Position numbers and translations under genes: made by a program
Assembly (NCBI GenBank): GCA_024509875.1
Contig: JAMPIV010000582.1
Location: forward strand, 208,501 to 272,500
Direction of reading: 5' to 3'
DNA: 64,000 bases
Source of the DNA: Oreohelix idahoensis
Lineage: Eukaryota > Mollusca > Gastropoda > Stylommatophora > Oreohelicidae
In this document: positions 46,498 to 62,282 of the stretch, piece after piece
Position numbering within the stretch: position 1 is the first letter of the stretch
Layout: each line of letters opens with the position of its first letter
The notes under the pieces: generated by a model
The model's database searches: none
The model's input: only the letters and a program-made list of their open reading frames with translations
What the model was told of the DNA's origin: nothing

Positions 46498-47164
46498 CAG
46501 TAGTTCCCAAACGGGTAGGCGCGTCACACTGGCGCGAGAGGATGGCAGGTGTGACTGGAAGATTCAAAGGCAATCAAGGATTTAGAGAGATTTTCAAACA
46601 ATTCGTATGCCTAAAACAAATATGAAGGGCATTTTCTTATTTAATTTATTTATTTTGTTACCTGTGATATAGTATGGAAAATATATCTATAGAGACCTAC
46701 ATAATTTTGCAGAATGTTTCAGATTGTATTCAGTAATATAATCAGATAGACAGTTATCCACGACATATTGTTGTGAACAGGGATTTTCAGTTCTGACAAA
46801 TATCATAGACCAGAGAAGAGAACGGTTTCTTTGTATTGATGAGGACATGAGAGTTTGTTCATCCCAAATTAAACCATCCTATAAATGAGAATAGGCAACA
46901 ATAACAAGCACACACCTCTCATTGACTATGTATATTTTGTGAATGAATTATGGTTTTATGTACCTGTATCTTTTTATACTTTCTGGATTTCTCATGATCA
47001 TATTGTAGGGTAGTTGTGTTCTATGTTGTGAATAAACCACTGTTAGCAGTTAATTTATTTTATTTTTGAAGCTATTTCTTATCAATAAAAAATGCAGTGT
47101 TGAGCGAGCAAATTTTACTCCAAAAGTTTGGCCAAGAGAAAAAAAAAAAGTTTGGGAACCACTG
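46498..47164 (+). mobile_element. hAT transposon relic, internally deleted
   Basis: The ends are CAGTAGTTCCCAAAC on the left and, read inward, CAGTGGTTCCCAAAC on the right, the terminal signature of hAT elements. The interior keeps the transposase C-terminus at 46772-46888 in frame (CEQGFSVLTNIIDQRRERFL, then CIDEDMRVCSSQIKPSYK, stop), which matches the hAT dimerisation region. No matching 8-bp duplication is visible, so the flanks have diverged or the ends are imprecise. Confidence 0.78.
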
Positions 47165-48348
<1,184 letters not shown>

Positions 48349-48356
48349 ACATTTAT

Positions 48357-50810
<2,454 letters not shown>

Positions 50811-51531
50811 ACACACTTTTACTATTTACAGTGTTAACTGTTCCCTACATTTTTAAAACAGTACTGTACTATTTTCACGGTTGTAGGACGGAAGTTTTAA
50901 ATTTTAATTTAACCAATAAAACTACTCACTTAAATAGTGATATACCTAACTGATAAAAGTAATCTCTATAAACTACAAAAGAAGCTTTAGAATGTAGCCC
51001 TATTAAATCTGAAGTATTCACGTGAACAGGATATTTTTGTAACTTACATTTAAAAGTCTGTGTACTAGTTTTCACGATTAAGAAAAGAAAAAAAAAAACC
51101 ACATCAATACAAATAGACTTTTCTTCAAATAAACAGTACTTCGATTGCTGTAACTAAGGCTAAAATACCTGTAGCGTGGTGTTTGCATAGCGACACATCG
51201 TCTTTCGAACCCAAACCCTTCCGCCTGGCTTCGGTTGAGCCACGACCGGGTCCTGAAAAGCAATTCATAATATTTACAATTGCTGGAACTACTTCTTTTG
51301 ATTATGTTTGGACAAAGTTTCTTATCGTATTTTTTTTTTTTTTTTTGGTACGAGCTTCATGTTATACATGCCTGCAGTGTATTTTTACGCCTCATTATCA
51401 AAAAAAAAAAAAAAAGGAAGAAAGCAATAATGTCAAGCAGCTTTAGTTTCTAGCTCTGAAACATTAAGAACAACGACAACAACAAGCAAGAAGTTGCAGA
51501 CTTTCATAAATGAGTGATGGATGATAAATAG
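50811..51531. other. Unassigned stretch with T and A runs
   Basis: Homopolymer runs near 51332-51347 and 51401-51415. No gene recognised. Confidence 0.3.
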
Positions 51532-53767
51532 GAAAATGATGAAGTGTAAGTCACAACAACAACAGACAGATAAACAATTTAATTTATTCCACAACACTTT
51601 ACAACACTGTGACACTCACACACATATAACACTCTATAAGACTATCTTAAATGAGTCAAGTGTAAAGTTTCAAATATTTATGTAATAATTCCTGCCAATA
51701 ATGGATATCCTGATTCAACTACACAGTGAACCAGGAATCACAATCAAATGTAATTACAAGTAGTATGTACACAGTTTATAAATATAATCTTTGTATTGCC
51801 ATATTTTATTATTCTTATCCTATGTGTGTAAGTTGTGAAGTAGTAATATGAGGTAATACTGATTTCGTTCAAGCTTGGTTGTTGTTTTTCATCATGACTT
51901 CAAGTGTTTGATTATCGTGGAAATAGTATTGGGAAAAGTTCACAGTTCCTGTCTTTTGAAACAATTTATTGTCCCTCTGTGTTTAATATAATGTCAATTT
52001 TAGAGGGGGGGGGGGCACATAATGTTGAGCTGCTCTGGCCACAGAAGCTTATCTTTCGTGATGGTGGCAGGAAAAGACTCCTCTGCTCGATTGCTTCACT
52101 GTGTTCTGGAGACACCTCACTGGTCGCTATCTGGACCAAGGAGTATGCTGTCAGCCTCTGGATTCAGCAAAACTCAGACCAGGTGCTGCTTCAATAACTT
52201 AGGACCACGGTCCCTGAAACAAGAAGGTTGTACCTCCTATTTCAGAACTAATTTATAATCTATTTCCACACTGAACACAATACATAACAAACACTGAGTT
52301 CAGAGCGGTAGGCCAACTGCTAGCTTCATCTGAAACAATTTACACCAGTATACTCCTCCCTAATGGTTACTACGCCTCTGCAATTCCAGCATTAGTTCCT
52401 TCTAGTCAATAAGATAGGTGTCAGTGTACTGTTTGGCAATTCCATGCAGTTTTACTTTTCTCCGACACGTCCTGTTCAGGTTGGAGCACTATCTAGGCCT
52501 TGCCTCATGTTTGCTACTGAACCACACTCATATACAGACATAAATTATCAATTTTCATTAAAAAGATATCAAATATGTCAAGCTTACCACAATTCATGGA
52601 AATAATAAACAAATACATTGACTGGCGATGAATATGGCACAAAATCCGATCTGCCGCTGTCCCAGGCTTTTATTTAGAAAAAAAATATAATCTGGATCTC
52701 AACGCACTGTTTCTTAGTAAGTTTATTTTAAAATGTGGCACTGAACTGACGCTCCTAATTGACTATATTGGCGGGTCTAACCAATCGGGCCATGTTTACA
52801 CAGCTTTTCAAAAAAACTCCCCCTACTACCTTTTCCCCTAACACCAAAAAATTAGTATTTGTAGTCCGACTAATCGTGTTTCGCCTTACATTTACTTCTA
52901 TCCAATCAAATAGGATTTAACATGGTGGCCTATTTCCCGTAAAATGGTGGTTTCAAAACATGCCACTGTGCGATTATTATTTGGTGTTGTCTGACACCCT
53001 CACTATTTTCCCTTGGCTATAATTTGTTAATTCCTAGACTATTTGCGTAACACTTAACATATTCTTTGTCAGCAAGTCCTAAGGAACCCAAATATATAAG
53101 TTTTAAGGGAGCTAAGTGGCGGCGTTCAAAATATGTATTTTCTTCTAGGATAGTCGTGCTGTTACCACCTCCTCACTTCCAAACTTTATGGTGTCTGCTG
53201 TACTGTCAGACTTTCAAACGTAAACCAGTATAATGTCATGTTTCCCAATAAGCATTAATCATGTTTTTAAACCTAACTCTCGTATTGGTAGTGTTTTTTA
53301 TCACTGTCTATTTGAAAAAAAGTTAGTGCTTCATGCCTTTCGCGTTAGGGGTGGCATTAATTGTATATCGCGAGACGCGTGTTAGTGTTGCCGGCGTTCC
53401 TGCTTTCAGCCCTCTCTCTCTCTATCCTAATTCCATCTGTCCTTTCGTTTATGTTAACGTAGTGTATAAAATGAAATTAATGGAATATTAATCTAAGTAT
53501 TTATCAGCTTGGGTATCTCAAGGTTTTCTTAGAAATACAGTACACGTTTTATTGTTTTGTGGAAACGCGTGTATGCTGCTATAGGCTTTACTATCAACGT
53601 GGAAACGTTACAATTTGCAGACGAAGCAGAAAAAGGGGGATCTCGAGTACAGTCATTGTGACAGCACTGTTCTTTACCATTCTTCTTTCCCTTTTATCGA
53701 ATTAATGCGTTAGGTTTTACAATTTACTTTTTAATTTATATATGTGTATTTAGAATGTCTCAGGACA
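51532..53767 (-). repeat. Inverted-repeat arm 2 (2.24-kb dispersed repeat, no SINE)
   Basis: Reverse-complement counterpart of 39940-42455. Its outer end reads TGTCCTGAGA on the minus strand, matching TGTCGTGAGA of arm 1. Divergence is moderate, with scattered substitutions and small indels. The site corresponding to the SINE in arm 1 is intact and empty here (GGTTTCAAAACATGCCA at 52949-52965). Confidence 0.82.
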
Positions 53768-54972
53768 CTTCTGTAATCCACAGTGGGGGAGGGGGGAGGA
53801 GAAATAAAAATATACAAGAAAGGATTTGTTGTTGTTTTTGTTGTTTAACTAGGATTGTTGGGCCTCTCGCTCTTTTGCAGCCAATACCACGTCGAAGTCT
53901 CCTTGGTACTATCTACACTATAGATCTAGGTTTTTCCTGTGGCTTTTCTGACATTCCGAAAAGTGTTGAGTTGAAGTCATGAGCTTCAGTTTCTCCAGCT
54001 TGGCCGGCATTTAAAGAATCCTCACATCTGGTCCCTTAGATAGGAGGAAGAAGCTGGTGGCATATTGTGCATTCACCGCCATCCACTGGGGGCTTTCCAA
54101 ATATGCAGAGCTAAAATAATGTACTCTGGCTCTGGGCTCTCCGAAGGAATTGTCACGTCAGAGCCAATTCTCAGCTCTCACTGCCCATCATGGGCTCATA
54201 GTGAGATCCTCCTGCATGCAACCAACCAAGTAAAAAGCCAGAGTTACGTCTGGGGCTCAAATTACTTCTCCAAGCCTAATGTGCATTGCTGAGTTCTCAA
54301 CGTGTTTCACCACAGGCATAAAAAGTGTACATGAAAAAAAGTTGAAAGTATGACACAGAAGAGCAGAAATTGGCGTGAACTAATTTAAGGTATATACGGC
54401 ACACGACGATGCAGGGTAATAATTATTGTTGAGAGCTGCGCACGATCATTGAAGAATTCGGGTTTCCCCGATACAGGGTTCCTTCAATTATAATTGTGCA
54501 GGCTTTGTAAAAGACGTTAGGTGCGTTGTGAAGGATGACGTCAGAGTGAAAGGTGTGACGTCAGAGGGAGACGTTGGTCGGGCCGTGGAAGGACTAGGTG
54601 TTCGTTTATGTGTTCACAATTCGTACAATACAATAATATGGGGTTTTGAGACAAGGTAGCCTATCAGGTACCAACGGAGGTAATAAATCATAACAAAGAT
54701 TGTGATGAAGTAACTTTTGTTAAATTTGAGCCCGACGGTAGAATTCTGTACGGTATTCAGGATAGGGGTCATGAAAGAAGCTACCAGAACTGTAATATCA
54801 AAGACTAAAGCCTGAAACGTTGTGTGAACAATTATTGTTGGCGTTAAGCTGTTTATTAAAATATAAGGATCGTCCTGACGTGGTGTATCCATTCAATCAT
54901 GTTGTGTGAATTCCTACGTTGGTCCATCTTGAGTTAGTCCTATAACATACTAGAGGGTTACACAACAATGAT
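53768..54972. other. Unassigned stretch
   Basis: Open frames up to 92 codons on the minus strand show no recognised domain. Confidence 0.3.
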
Positions 54973-55181
54973 CAGGACTGGCTTTAGGTACTGGCAACTC
55001 GGGCCCTCGGGGGCAGTATCAGACACCGGTAACTCCGCCTATGGCTTCGTCACATAACACGCTAAGCATTAACTATTTTGAATTCATTCTGTACATCCAG
55101 AATAATATGTATCAAACTTATTACAGTGGGCGTCAAATCTTAACTTTGCTTGGGGCGCCAGAAACCTTAAATGCAACCCTG
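54973..55181 (+). mobile_element. Possible degraded MITE
   Basis: The two ends resemble each other in inverted orientation: CAGGACTGGCTTTAGG and ACTGGCAACTCGGGC on the left, CAGGGTTGCATTTAAGG and TCTGGCGCCCCAAGC read inward from the right. No clean target duplication was found. Confidence 0.35.
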
Positions 55182-55342
55182 ATGGTAATAATGAAAAATA
55201 TTTATCTGCGAGCTAAAGAACAACAGCATGAAACCTAACTTAACGAAAATTTGCGAACTGATTCTTCACTTGACAGTGACAAATCTCTCACAAGTACAGA
55301 CATGCGAACATGTAAACACACACACATACACATCATACTCAC

Positions 55343-55568
55343 TTCCTGCTGATTCTTAAATCGGCGCAGCTTTGGAACAATGATGTTAGATTTATCTGTG
55401 AACTTTCTGGACTGGTCGCTCTTTGTAAAGAATGTCTTAATGCGATGTTCCAGCATGTTTAGATTCTTGTCGGAAGTTTCATAGTCATCAAAGCCTGTCT
55501 CATGGGCCAATAATTGCTCGCTGAAGCGCTCTCTTATTCGGTTGTTGACAAGCCTGAGGAACGTGTTA
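55343..55568 (-). CDS. Exon C of an unidentified minus-strand gene
   Basis: 226 bp between an acceptor (TTTACTTAACAG) and a donor (GTGAGT) on the minus strand. It opens in phase 2 and closes in phase 0 (1 + 75 codons), fitting the phase 2 donor of exon B. It encodes LRLVNNRIRERFSEQLLAHE, then TGFDDYETSDKNLNMLEHR, and ends IIVPKLRRFKNQQE, a charged, probably helical segment. The next exon to the left is uncertain (candidate at 45737-45922). No known family recognised. Confidence 0.55.
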
Positions 55569-56122
55569 CTGTTAAGTAAAGAGCAGGACAAGGAGACAAC
55601 AAAAACACAGACGTTTTCTGCAGCCAGGCATGAAATAACAAATACAACTTTGTTGTAAAGTGCAGGATGTATATGCTTGGCTAGCCTTCGTTACTTCATT
55701 CACGAATAAGTAAACAGTATCTATCTCTATCGTTATCTTATTGAGAACGATTCTGAAGCTCAATCTCATTGTGTTGACAGTTAAATGCGCTGTTTTTAAA
55801 CGAGATGATAAAGCCATTATAGTGTCTGACTTTCTATAGTGCAAAATAAATTGTTTTGTTTCCACACATTTTTTTTATTGTAAAATTGTGATCAAATTGA
55901 ATGTAGCAATTGCTATCGAAAATAAATTTAACTAGCAAAGATTTTGAAACAATTAACTAACTTTGTTTCAAACTAATCAGTTCAAAACAATATGTCTGGT
56001 AACTATATTTGTGACATTATCTTCACAAATATTCAGAGTTGATTTATCTGTACTCAGTTTAAAAATTATAAAACTTTACCTGGTAAATTCAGATCCATAA
56101 AATTAATTACTGGTGTACTTAC

Positions 56123-56826
56123 ATAGCAGCTGACTGCCATTTCCTCGCAGACCCATTTTCTGTTTGTTTTAGATCAGATTTGGCCAAACAAGGTAATGGG
56201 GACAAGGAGTTAAAATTTGCAGGAACATCATTTCTCCGATTTTCTGACTTAAAGGAGGAAGGGCTGACAGGATTCTGCATGCCATCGATGTTTGATGTTA
56301 CCTCCACACCCGTGTCCATGTTCTTGCTTCCACTGTGGACTATTTCACTCATCGCCATCTTAGGTGAGGTGGGACTGAACTCTTCAAAATTATCGTCTAC
56401 GGCTGTTAAAAAAATGTTTGACTTCTCTTGTGGAAGTAAGTCTTCCCTGAAATCTACAATGTTTGATTTATCAGTGCCAGGAGAGACATCTCTTGTTGCT
56501 GTCTCTTGACATGTTGTGTCTTCATCATTTTTTATTTTGTAGTCGTCAAAATTGTGTCTACCCTCATTGTTGGATAAGACTTGTTTAATGTGATCTTGGA
56601 AACGTACATTCTTTGATACTTCATCGACTATTGTACTTTTCTCAAGGTCAGCATGGTCTATCATTAATGCTTTCTGACTTGCCTTCTTGGAATGTTTAGA
56701 GTCAGAAGTATTCTTATTTCTGTAAGCGCGCGTGTATTCCGCCAGTTCTGAATCCATAGTTTCTTTCAGGAATTTCACAATCTCACGACGACTACGGGGT
56801 TGCCGACCTGCCATCTTGTGTTGTAC
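56123..56826 (-). CDS. Exon B of an unidentified minus-strand gene
   Basis: 704 bp between an acceptor (CCTTTTGCTTAG) and a perfect consensus donor (GTAAGT). The frame begins VQHKMAGRQPRSRREIVKFL and continues ETMDSELAEYTRAYRNKNT. The middle is acidic and serine-rich and probably disordered (DKSNIVDFREDLLPQEKSN). The exon ends SARKWQSA in phase 2. An ATG at 56814 could act as a start if exon A is not used, but the frame is open through the acceptor and continues exon A in phase 0. Composition is complex and unlike the surrounding repeats. Function unknown. Confidence 0.6.
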
Positions 56827-58468
56827 CTAAGCAAAAGGTGAAAAGTTAAACTACAAAGTCTGACAATACAGAAATATTTATATAAATAAGAAACAAACAA
56901 TGTTTATATAATCGTGTCCAGTATAACGTAGATCGCGATCTACCGTTATATCACGCGGTTATTTTGTACATCTCTGATACAAGGGACAAAAACTTTAAGC
57001 TAAAGGATTTTCGGATTTTGCGTCTCCCGCCGTCATTTAAAAGCACGTTATTCCCAATATTAAAGTCTCATATTTTGCATTTCCGATGGAAACTCATAAG
57101 CTAACTTACAAACATTCCCTTTAATAATGAACTACATGAGATAGGAAAGCCATCTTGATTTTAAAGCGAAGTTAACGTTCGCTCTGCTGATGTTATTGAA
57201 GGAAGTAGATCGTTCAGCAGCGATAAATGCTGCACTTGTTCCAAATTTCAAATACTCTGACAACTGAAAACGGTCACTATTTCATCAAGATAGACCTTTA
57301 GATAGATCAGTGTTTATAAAGTAGATTCCCATAGCTTCTGGGTTGCCTGCCACTGGACTGGGATTAGAATTAATGGAGAAAATGTGTAGTAGATTTTCGG
57401 AGAGGAGAAGAATGCTAATGAATAAAGATGTTTTCCTTCTAAATAAAGTTCTAGGACTGTGTTCGAATTTTTACAAGTTGGAATCGAGTTCATCAGTAAT
57501 AAAACGAAATGGTATTTTAAAAAAAAAAAAATAATAATAATAATAATAAGGAGATTAAGAAATGCTGGATACAGCGTAAATGTGATTAAACTAACAACGT
57601 AATTTTTTTTTAATTTCTTTTTTCAACTAATAACAAGATGAACTGTCGGCGACGTTAAAACTATTGGTTAAAAATACGTTTATCATATTCCCTGATGAAG
57701 ACTCATTTGTCTAAAACACGGGCTTGTTTGTGATGACTGGAAATCAATGAGTCAATGAAAGAAATCAATAACCAATATATCATAATTTACAAGTTGTGCA
57801 GGCGTCCTTTATCGCAGATTCAAGGTCCTTGTTTTGTATTAGGCCGTATGTCCAAATACAAACAGTTCTATCTGAGATATTATCTTGACGCGCATAGAGT
57901 ACAGCGTCGTTATTCTTATCATTATATAACACTGTCCCTGACATTGTTGTGTAAAGTACAGTGTAACACTTAGTAAACTGAGTTACTATGGTTACTTCGC
58001 TTTTCCGTGCACTCTTGCAGTGCAAGTTTGCGTTCTTGATCCGAGTTTGTCACACTGGGTGCGGTGAGCCTAAATTGATGTAGGTTTTCTGTTATGTTGT
58101 TTATTCATCTGAATCGCGGTCTTCCCGTGCCCTGAAACTAGCTCTTATCTTGTTAAAGTGGCATCACATGTGACTGAATGGCATTTTCCTTTGTTGTGCT
58201 TTGGTTAGGGACCATATTAGACTCTGACTCGGAAGAATTTGTGTGAATTTACTATTTATCATTGTCCGATTAGTTGTTTCAAAACTGATATTTGAATGTT
58301 TGAGTATTGGTACCAGTTGGTAAGTCATTGCAATTGTTTTCTGACATCTTGTTTAAAGTATTCTATACTGTAGTTCTACGTTGTTTTTAAACTTTAAAAC
58401 CAAAACCAATAACAGTGTATTATGAAAGAAGAGGCACAGCACAGGCAATATCAGGAGCTATATATATA

Positions 58469-58518
<50 letters not shown>

Positions 58519-58611
58519 GAGAGACAGAGTACAAATTAATAATGTCATTAGCAAAACAGAACTCCTGACAAAAGACGATAACTACTGTACCCATTTCCTC
58601 GTTCCAGTTAC
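56827..58611. other. Intron of the candidate gene, with GA and AAT microsatellites
   Basis: Contains a poly-A/AAT run at 57520-57549 and a GA microsatellite at 58471-58528. No other feature recognised. Confidence 0.4.
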
Positions 58612-58824
58612 CTCTCTTAGCTTAGCGCTGACGGCATTAGCTCCCCTTCGTTGAAAGCTCGCTCGAATCCTGGCCTTTTCCTGCATCTGTTCTTTGTAGA
58701 TGAGTGCTCCTGGCACGCGGGGCTCTATCAGCTGAGCTTGACCACCCTTGAACTTCTCCAAGAGGTGCTGAATCTTTTGGTGCAAAGAACTAAAAGAATT
58801 AGACACGTGCTCCTGAACATTCAT
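58612..58824 (-). CDS. Exon A of an unidentified minus-strand gene
   Basis: 71 codons from ATG at 58824 to a donor (GAGAG|GTAACT) at 58612, closing in phase 0. It encodes MNVQEHVSNSFSSLHQKIQH, LIEPRVPGALIYKEQMQEK and ASFQRRGANAVSAKLRE. Joined to exons B and C the frame stays open for 381 codons with all phases compatible. An in-frame TGA lies directly before the ATG, so this is either the first coding exon or the acceptor lies just inside it (TTCAG at about 58813). The basic, helical composition suggests a structural or RNA- or protein-binding role, but no family is recognised. Confidence 0.5.
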
Positions 58825-59039
58825 CGGAAAAGCTTTAGCAAAGATAATTTGATGCCTTCAATTTCTGAAGCTCTGTTCTTAAAGAGTAATTAAAACAAAG
58901 CGAATTACTGTATATTCCAAGTTTTGCTGTCAAGCGTGTTGGGAAGGTATCCTTCGTTTTACTTTATTATTCTTTTTAACTTTTTACATTTTACGTTAGT
59001 AATGTATATGGAGTGCAGACTAGTCAGGTCTGTTGCGCG

Positions 59040-59125
59040 TTAGCTCCTCGTAGAAAACAGGAGGGGATGATGTGAACTCAGGACTGCTGCGTGAAAACCG
59101 CTCCACTACTCGAGGATCTAACGAG
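59040..59125 (-). repeat. Possible tRNA-like SINE head fragment
   Basis: The minus strand reads TAGTGGAGCGGTTTTCACGC (box A-like) and GAGTTCACATC (box B-like) with tRNA-like spacing. No body or duplication identified. Confidence 0.3.
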
Positions 59126-59258
59126 TAAATATATTTTTAATTACAAGGCGTGTCGTGCGGAGATATTCTTAAACATCCAAAGGGTATCGGTATATCAGAA
59201 ATTTACTATTTACTATACCTTTCCTTGAGCCATCAAAAATGGTTTATTCCATCTACTG

Positions 59259-59259
<1 letters not shown>

Positions 59260-59307
<48 letters not shown>

Positions 59308-59353
59308 CCCCACCCCCCCCCCCTCCCCCCCCCCCCCCCCCCCCCCCCTCCCC
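59260..59353 (+). repeat. Poly-C tract
   Basis: About 94 bp of nearly pure cytosine with isolated G, A and T interruptions. Length is probably approximate. Confidence 0.92.
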
Positions 59354-60129
59354 GGTCACGGCAACAAAAGATTAACTTAGCAATTGCTTTCTGTGAGAGA
59401 ACACTCCAATCAATAGCTTTAGTGAGATTGGAAACGGCTGACTAGGACGGTGGTTAGTTACAGGCTGGGAAGTTCACAGATTTTAGGACAGTAGTTCCCA
59501 ATTCAGGGCGCTGCAGACCCATTGTACACTTTTTACTGTTTCTTATTAAGACGAAGGTGGATGGACACTGTGGAATTCCAAAGCCCACAGTGATTACAGT
59601 ATGAATGGTAAGTCGATATGGCCGGTTTCTCTTTATAGAGCGTGCAGTTAACTCAGCACTCAATGAAGATGTGTCATGCGAGGTGGTTTTTGAACATTTT
59701 ACACTCTTCAAATTATTCTAGAGGATGTCATACAGTAATGCAATGAAAGAACAATATCATGCGCAATATAAAAAGGAAATTATTGGACAGTTGCTCAGCG
59801 ATATCCGAAGAACTGGAGGTAGTCGAAGCGGAACCATTAATTTGCCAGAAAAGAGAGTGTTGAACATTTAATTGATCCGTCTTAAAAGGATGATAAAGCT
59901 TTGTGTGAGATAAAAGAGAACGTTACTGGGACATGCAGACGTAATTCTTGTTTAAAATTGCTAGCACACATCAGGCAAAATAGGCTGTCTTATTCATTGG
60001 CCTGTGAACAACAAAGGGGAAAAACTGTCAATTACAATTATTTCCCTGACATCAGACAAACCTAGTCTGACTGTTTCAATGACCCGTGGAGAACTGTAGC
60101 GAGAGGAAAGATATAATGATCGTGATATT
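59354..60129. other. Unassigned stretch
   Basis: A CAGTAGTTCCCAA motif at about 59490 resembles the hAT end at 46498, but no partner end was found. Confidence 0.3.
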
Positions 60130-60400
60130 ATCCTGGACAAATAGATGTATCAGATGATACCAGGATAGTGCCAGATAAGAGACTGGTCTTACAAGAAATA
60201 CCCCATTCTTTGAAAAGAGTAATAGTGTATCGACATCAAAGGTATAGTAAAACTGTATAGGTTCCTAGATGAGATGGCTATCTAGATTCCTATGGGCTCC
60301 TCTCCAGACTAACCTTAGACAATAACTCTGCTAGGGGTAATTAAATACACAACAAGAACTTTAAACCAAATTTAAATAATTTACTGAAGACTCTGGGTAC
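60130..60400 (-). repeat. Dispersed repeat, copy 2 (inverted relative to copy 1)
   Basis: Reverse-complement match to 35310-35665, including AGATGTATCAGATGATACC-type sequence, CCAGGATAGTGCCAGATAAG and AACTCTGCTAGGGG. Confidence 0.75.
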
Positions 60401-60498
60401 AGTTTAGAGTTTATTTATGTACAAGATCTTTCCTTCTTTGTTTTTTGTAAATTTTTCAAATAAAATTCAACTGAATACAAAATAAAATTATGGGTCAC

Positions 60499-61646
<1,148 letters not shown>

Positions 61647-62282
61647 TTACGCCGTCTTTCTGGCCACACCGTCACATGTTCCGCCACTAAATTTTTTGTG
61701 GTCCCCACAAACGTACTCTGCTCCATTGTCAGTTCCACGTTTATGTCTGATTGCTTGTCGTGGTCTGGGAGAATATTCCGCTCGTACAGCGTCGCTACTC
61801 GGTTGAGAGTTCAGCGAGTTAGTGCCTGCAGTTGTCGGCCTTGGCGGTGGAATGCTTCCAACTTGTTTCACATTTGTGTTCCGTCGATGTCGGCGTGCAT
61901 TCCCCCCAATCTGATTTAGATTGGTGTCCTCTCCGGAGCGGCGGCGTGTATTCCCTCCTATCTGTTTAAGACGAGTTTCCTCTTCTGAACGTTGGCCGCT
62001 TTTCTTAGGGTAACAGTTGTCACGGCCATCTCTTGGCCTGCACCCTGAAGGCAACCTAGATGTGTCGGTACGTTTAGAGAGGGCGCTCTTTGCGGGACAA
62101 ACCGATATCAAGTGCTCTGGGGACTTACACTGAAAACATCGCTTCGGAAGCGGGCCCCGAGGGCACTTGGCTGCCATGTGGTCTGAAAAGTCTCCACAGT
62201 TGTAGCATCTTATTTTTCTAGGCTTCCTCTGTGCCATGGGTTGTCTCCTGCTACCCTTACATTCCTGGCCGCCAATGCCGCC
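61647..62282 (-). CDS. Gag continuation: tandem Lin28-type CCHC zinc knuckles
   Basis: This frame continues the gag-cold-shock frame after a +1 shift at 62283 and ends at a stop at 61647. A linker (GGIGGQECKGSRRQPMAQRK) leads into knuckle 1, CYNCGDFSDHMAAKC (CX2CX5HX4C). Eight residues (PRGPLPKR) separate it from knuckle 2, CFQCKSPEHLISVC (CX2CX4HX4C), followed by PAK. Lin28 has the same two-knuckle arrangement with an eight-residue linker, and its linker to the cold-shock domain is also glycine- and basic-rich. Knuckle 1 has one residue more than in Lin28. The remaining ~130 residues are basic, low complexity and contain a repeated block (RRSGEDTNLNQIGGNARR). Such knuckles bind RNA or DNA. 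The frame shift may be a mutation or a sequencing error. Confidence 0.82.
   Translation of the reverse strand, partial: GGIGGQECKGSRRQPMAQRKPRKIRCYNCGDFSDHMAAKCPRGPLPKRCFQCKSPEHLISVCPAKSALSKRTDTSRLPSGCRPRDGRDNCYPKKSGQRSEEETRLKQIGGNTRRRSGEDTNLNQIGGNARRHRRNTNVKQVGSIPPPRPTTAGTNSLNSQPSSDAVRAEYSPRPRQAIRHKRGTDNGAEYVCGDHKKFSGGTCDGVARKTA

Noticed and set aside
59490..59720. Second hAT element
   Set aside because: Only one hAT-like end motif is visible, with no partner end or transposase fragment.
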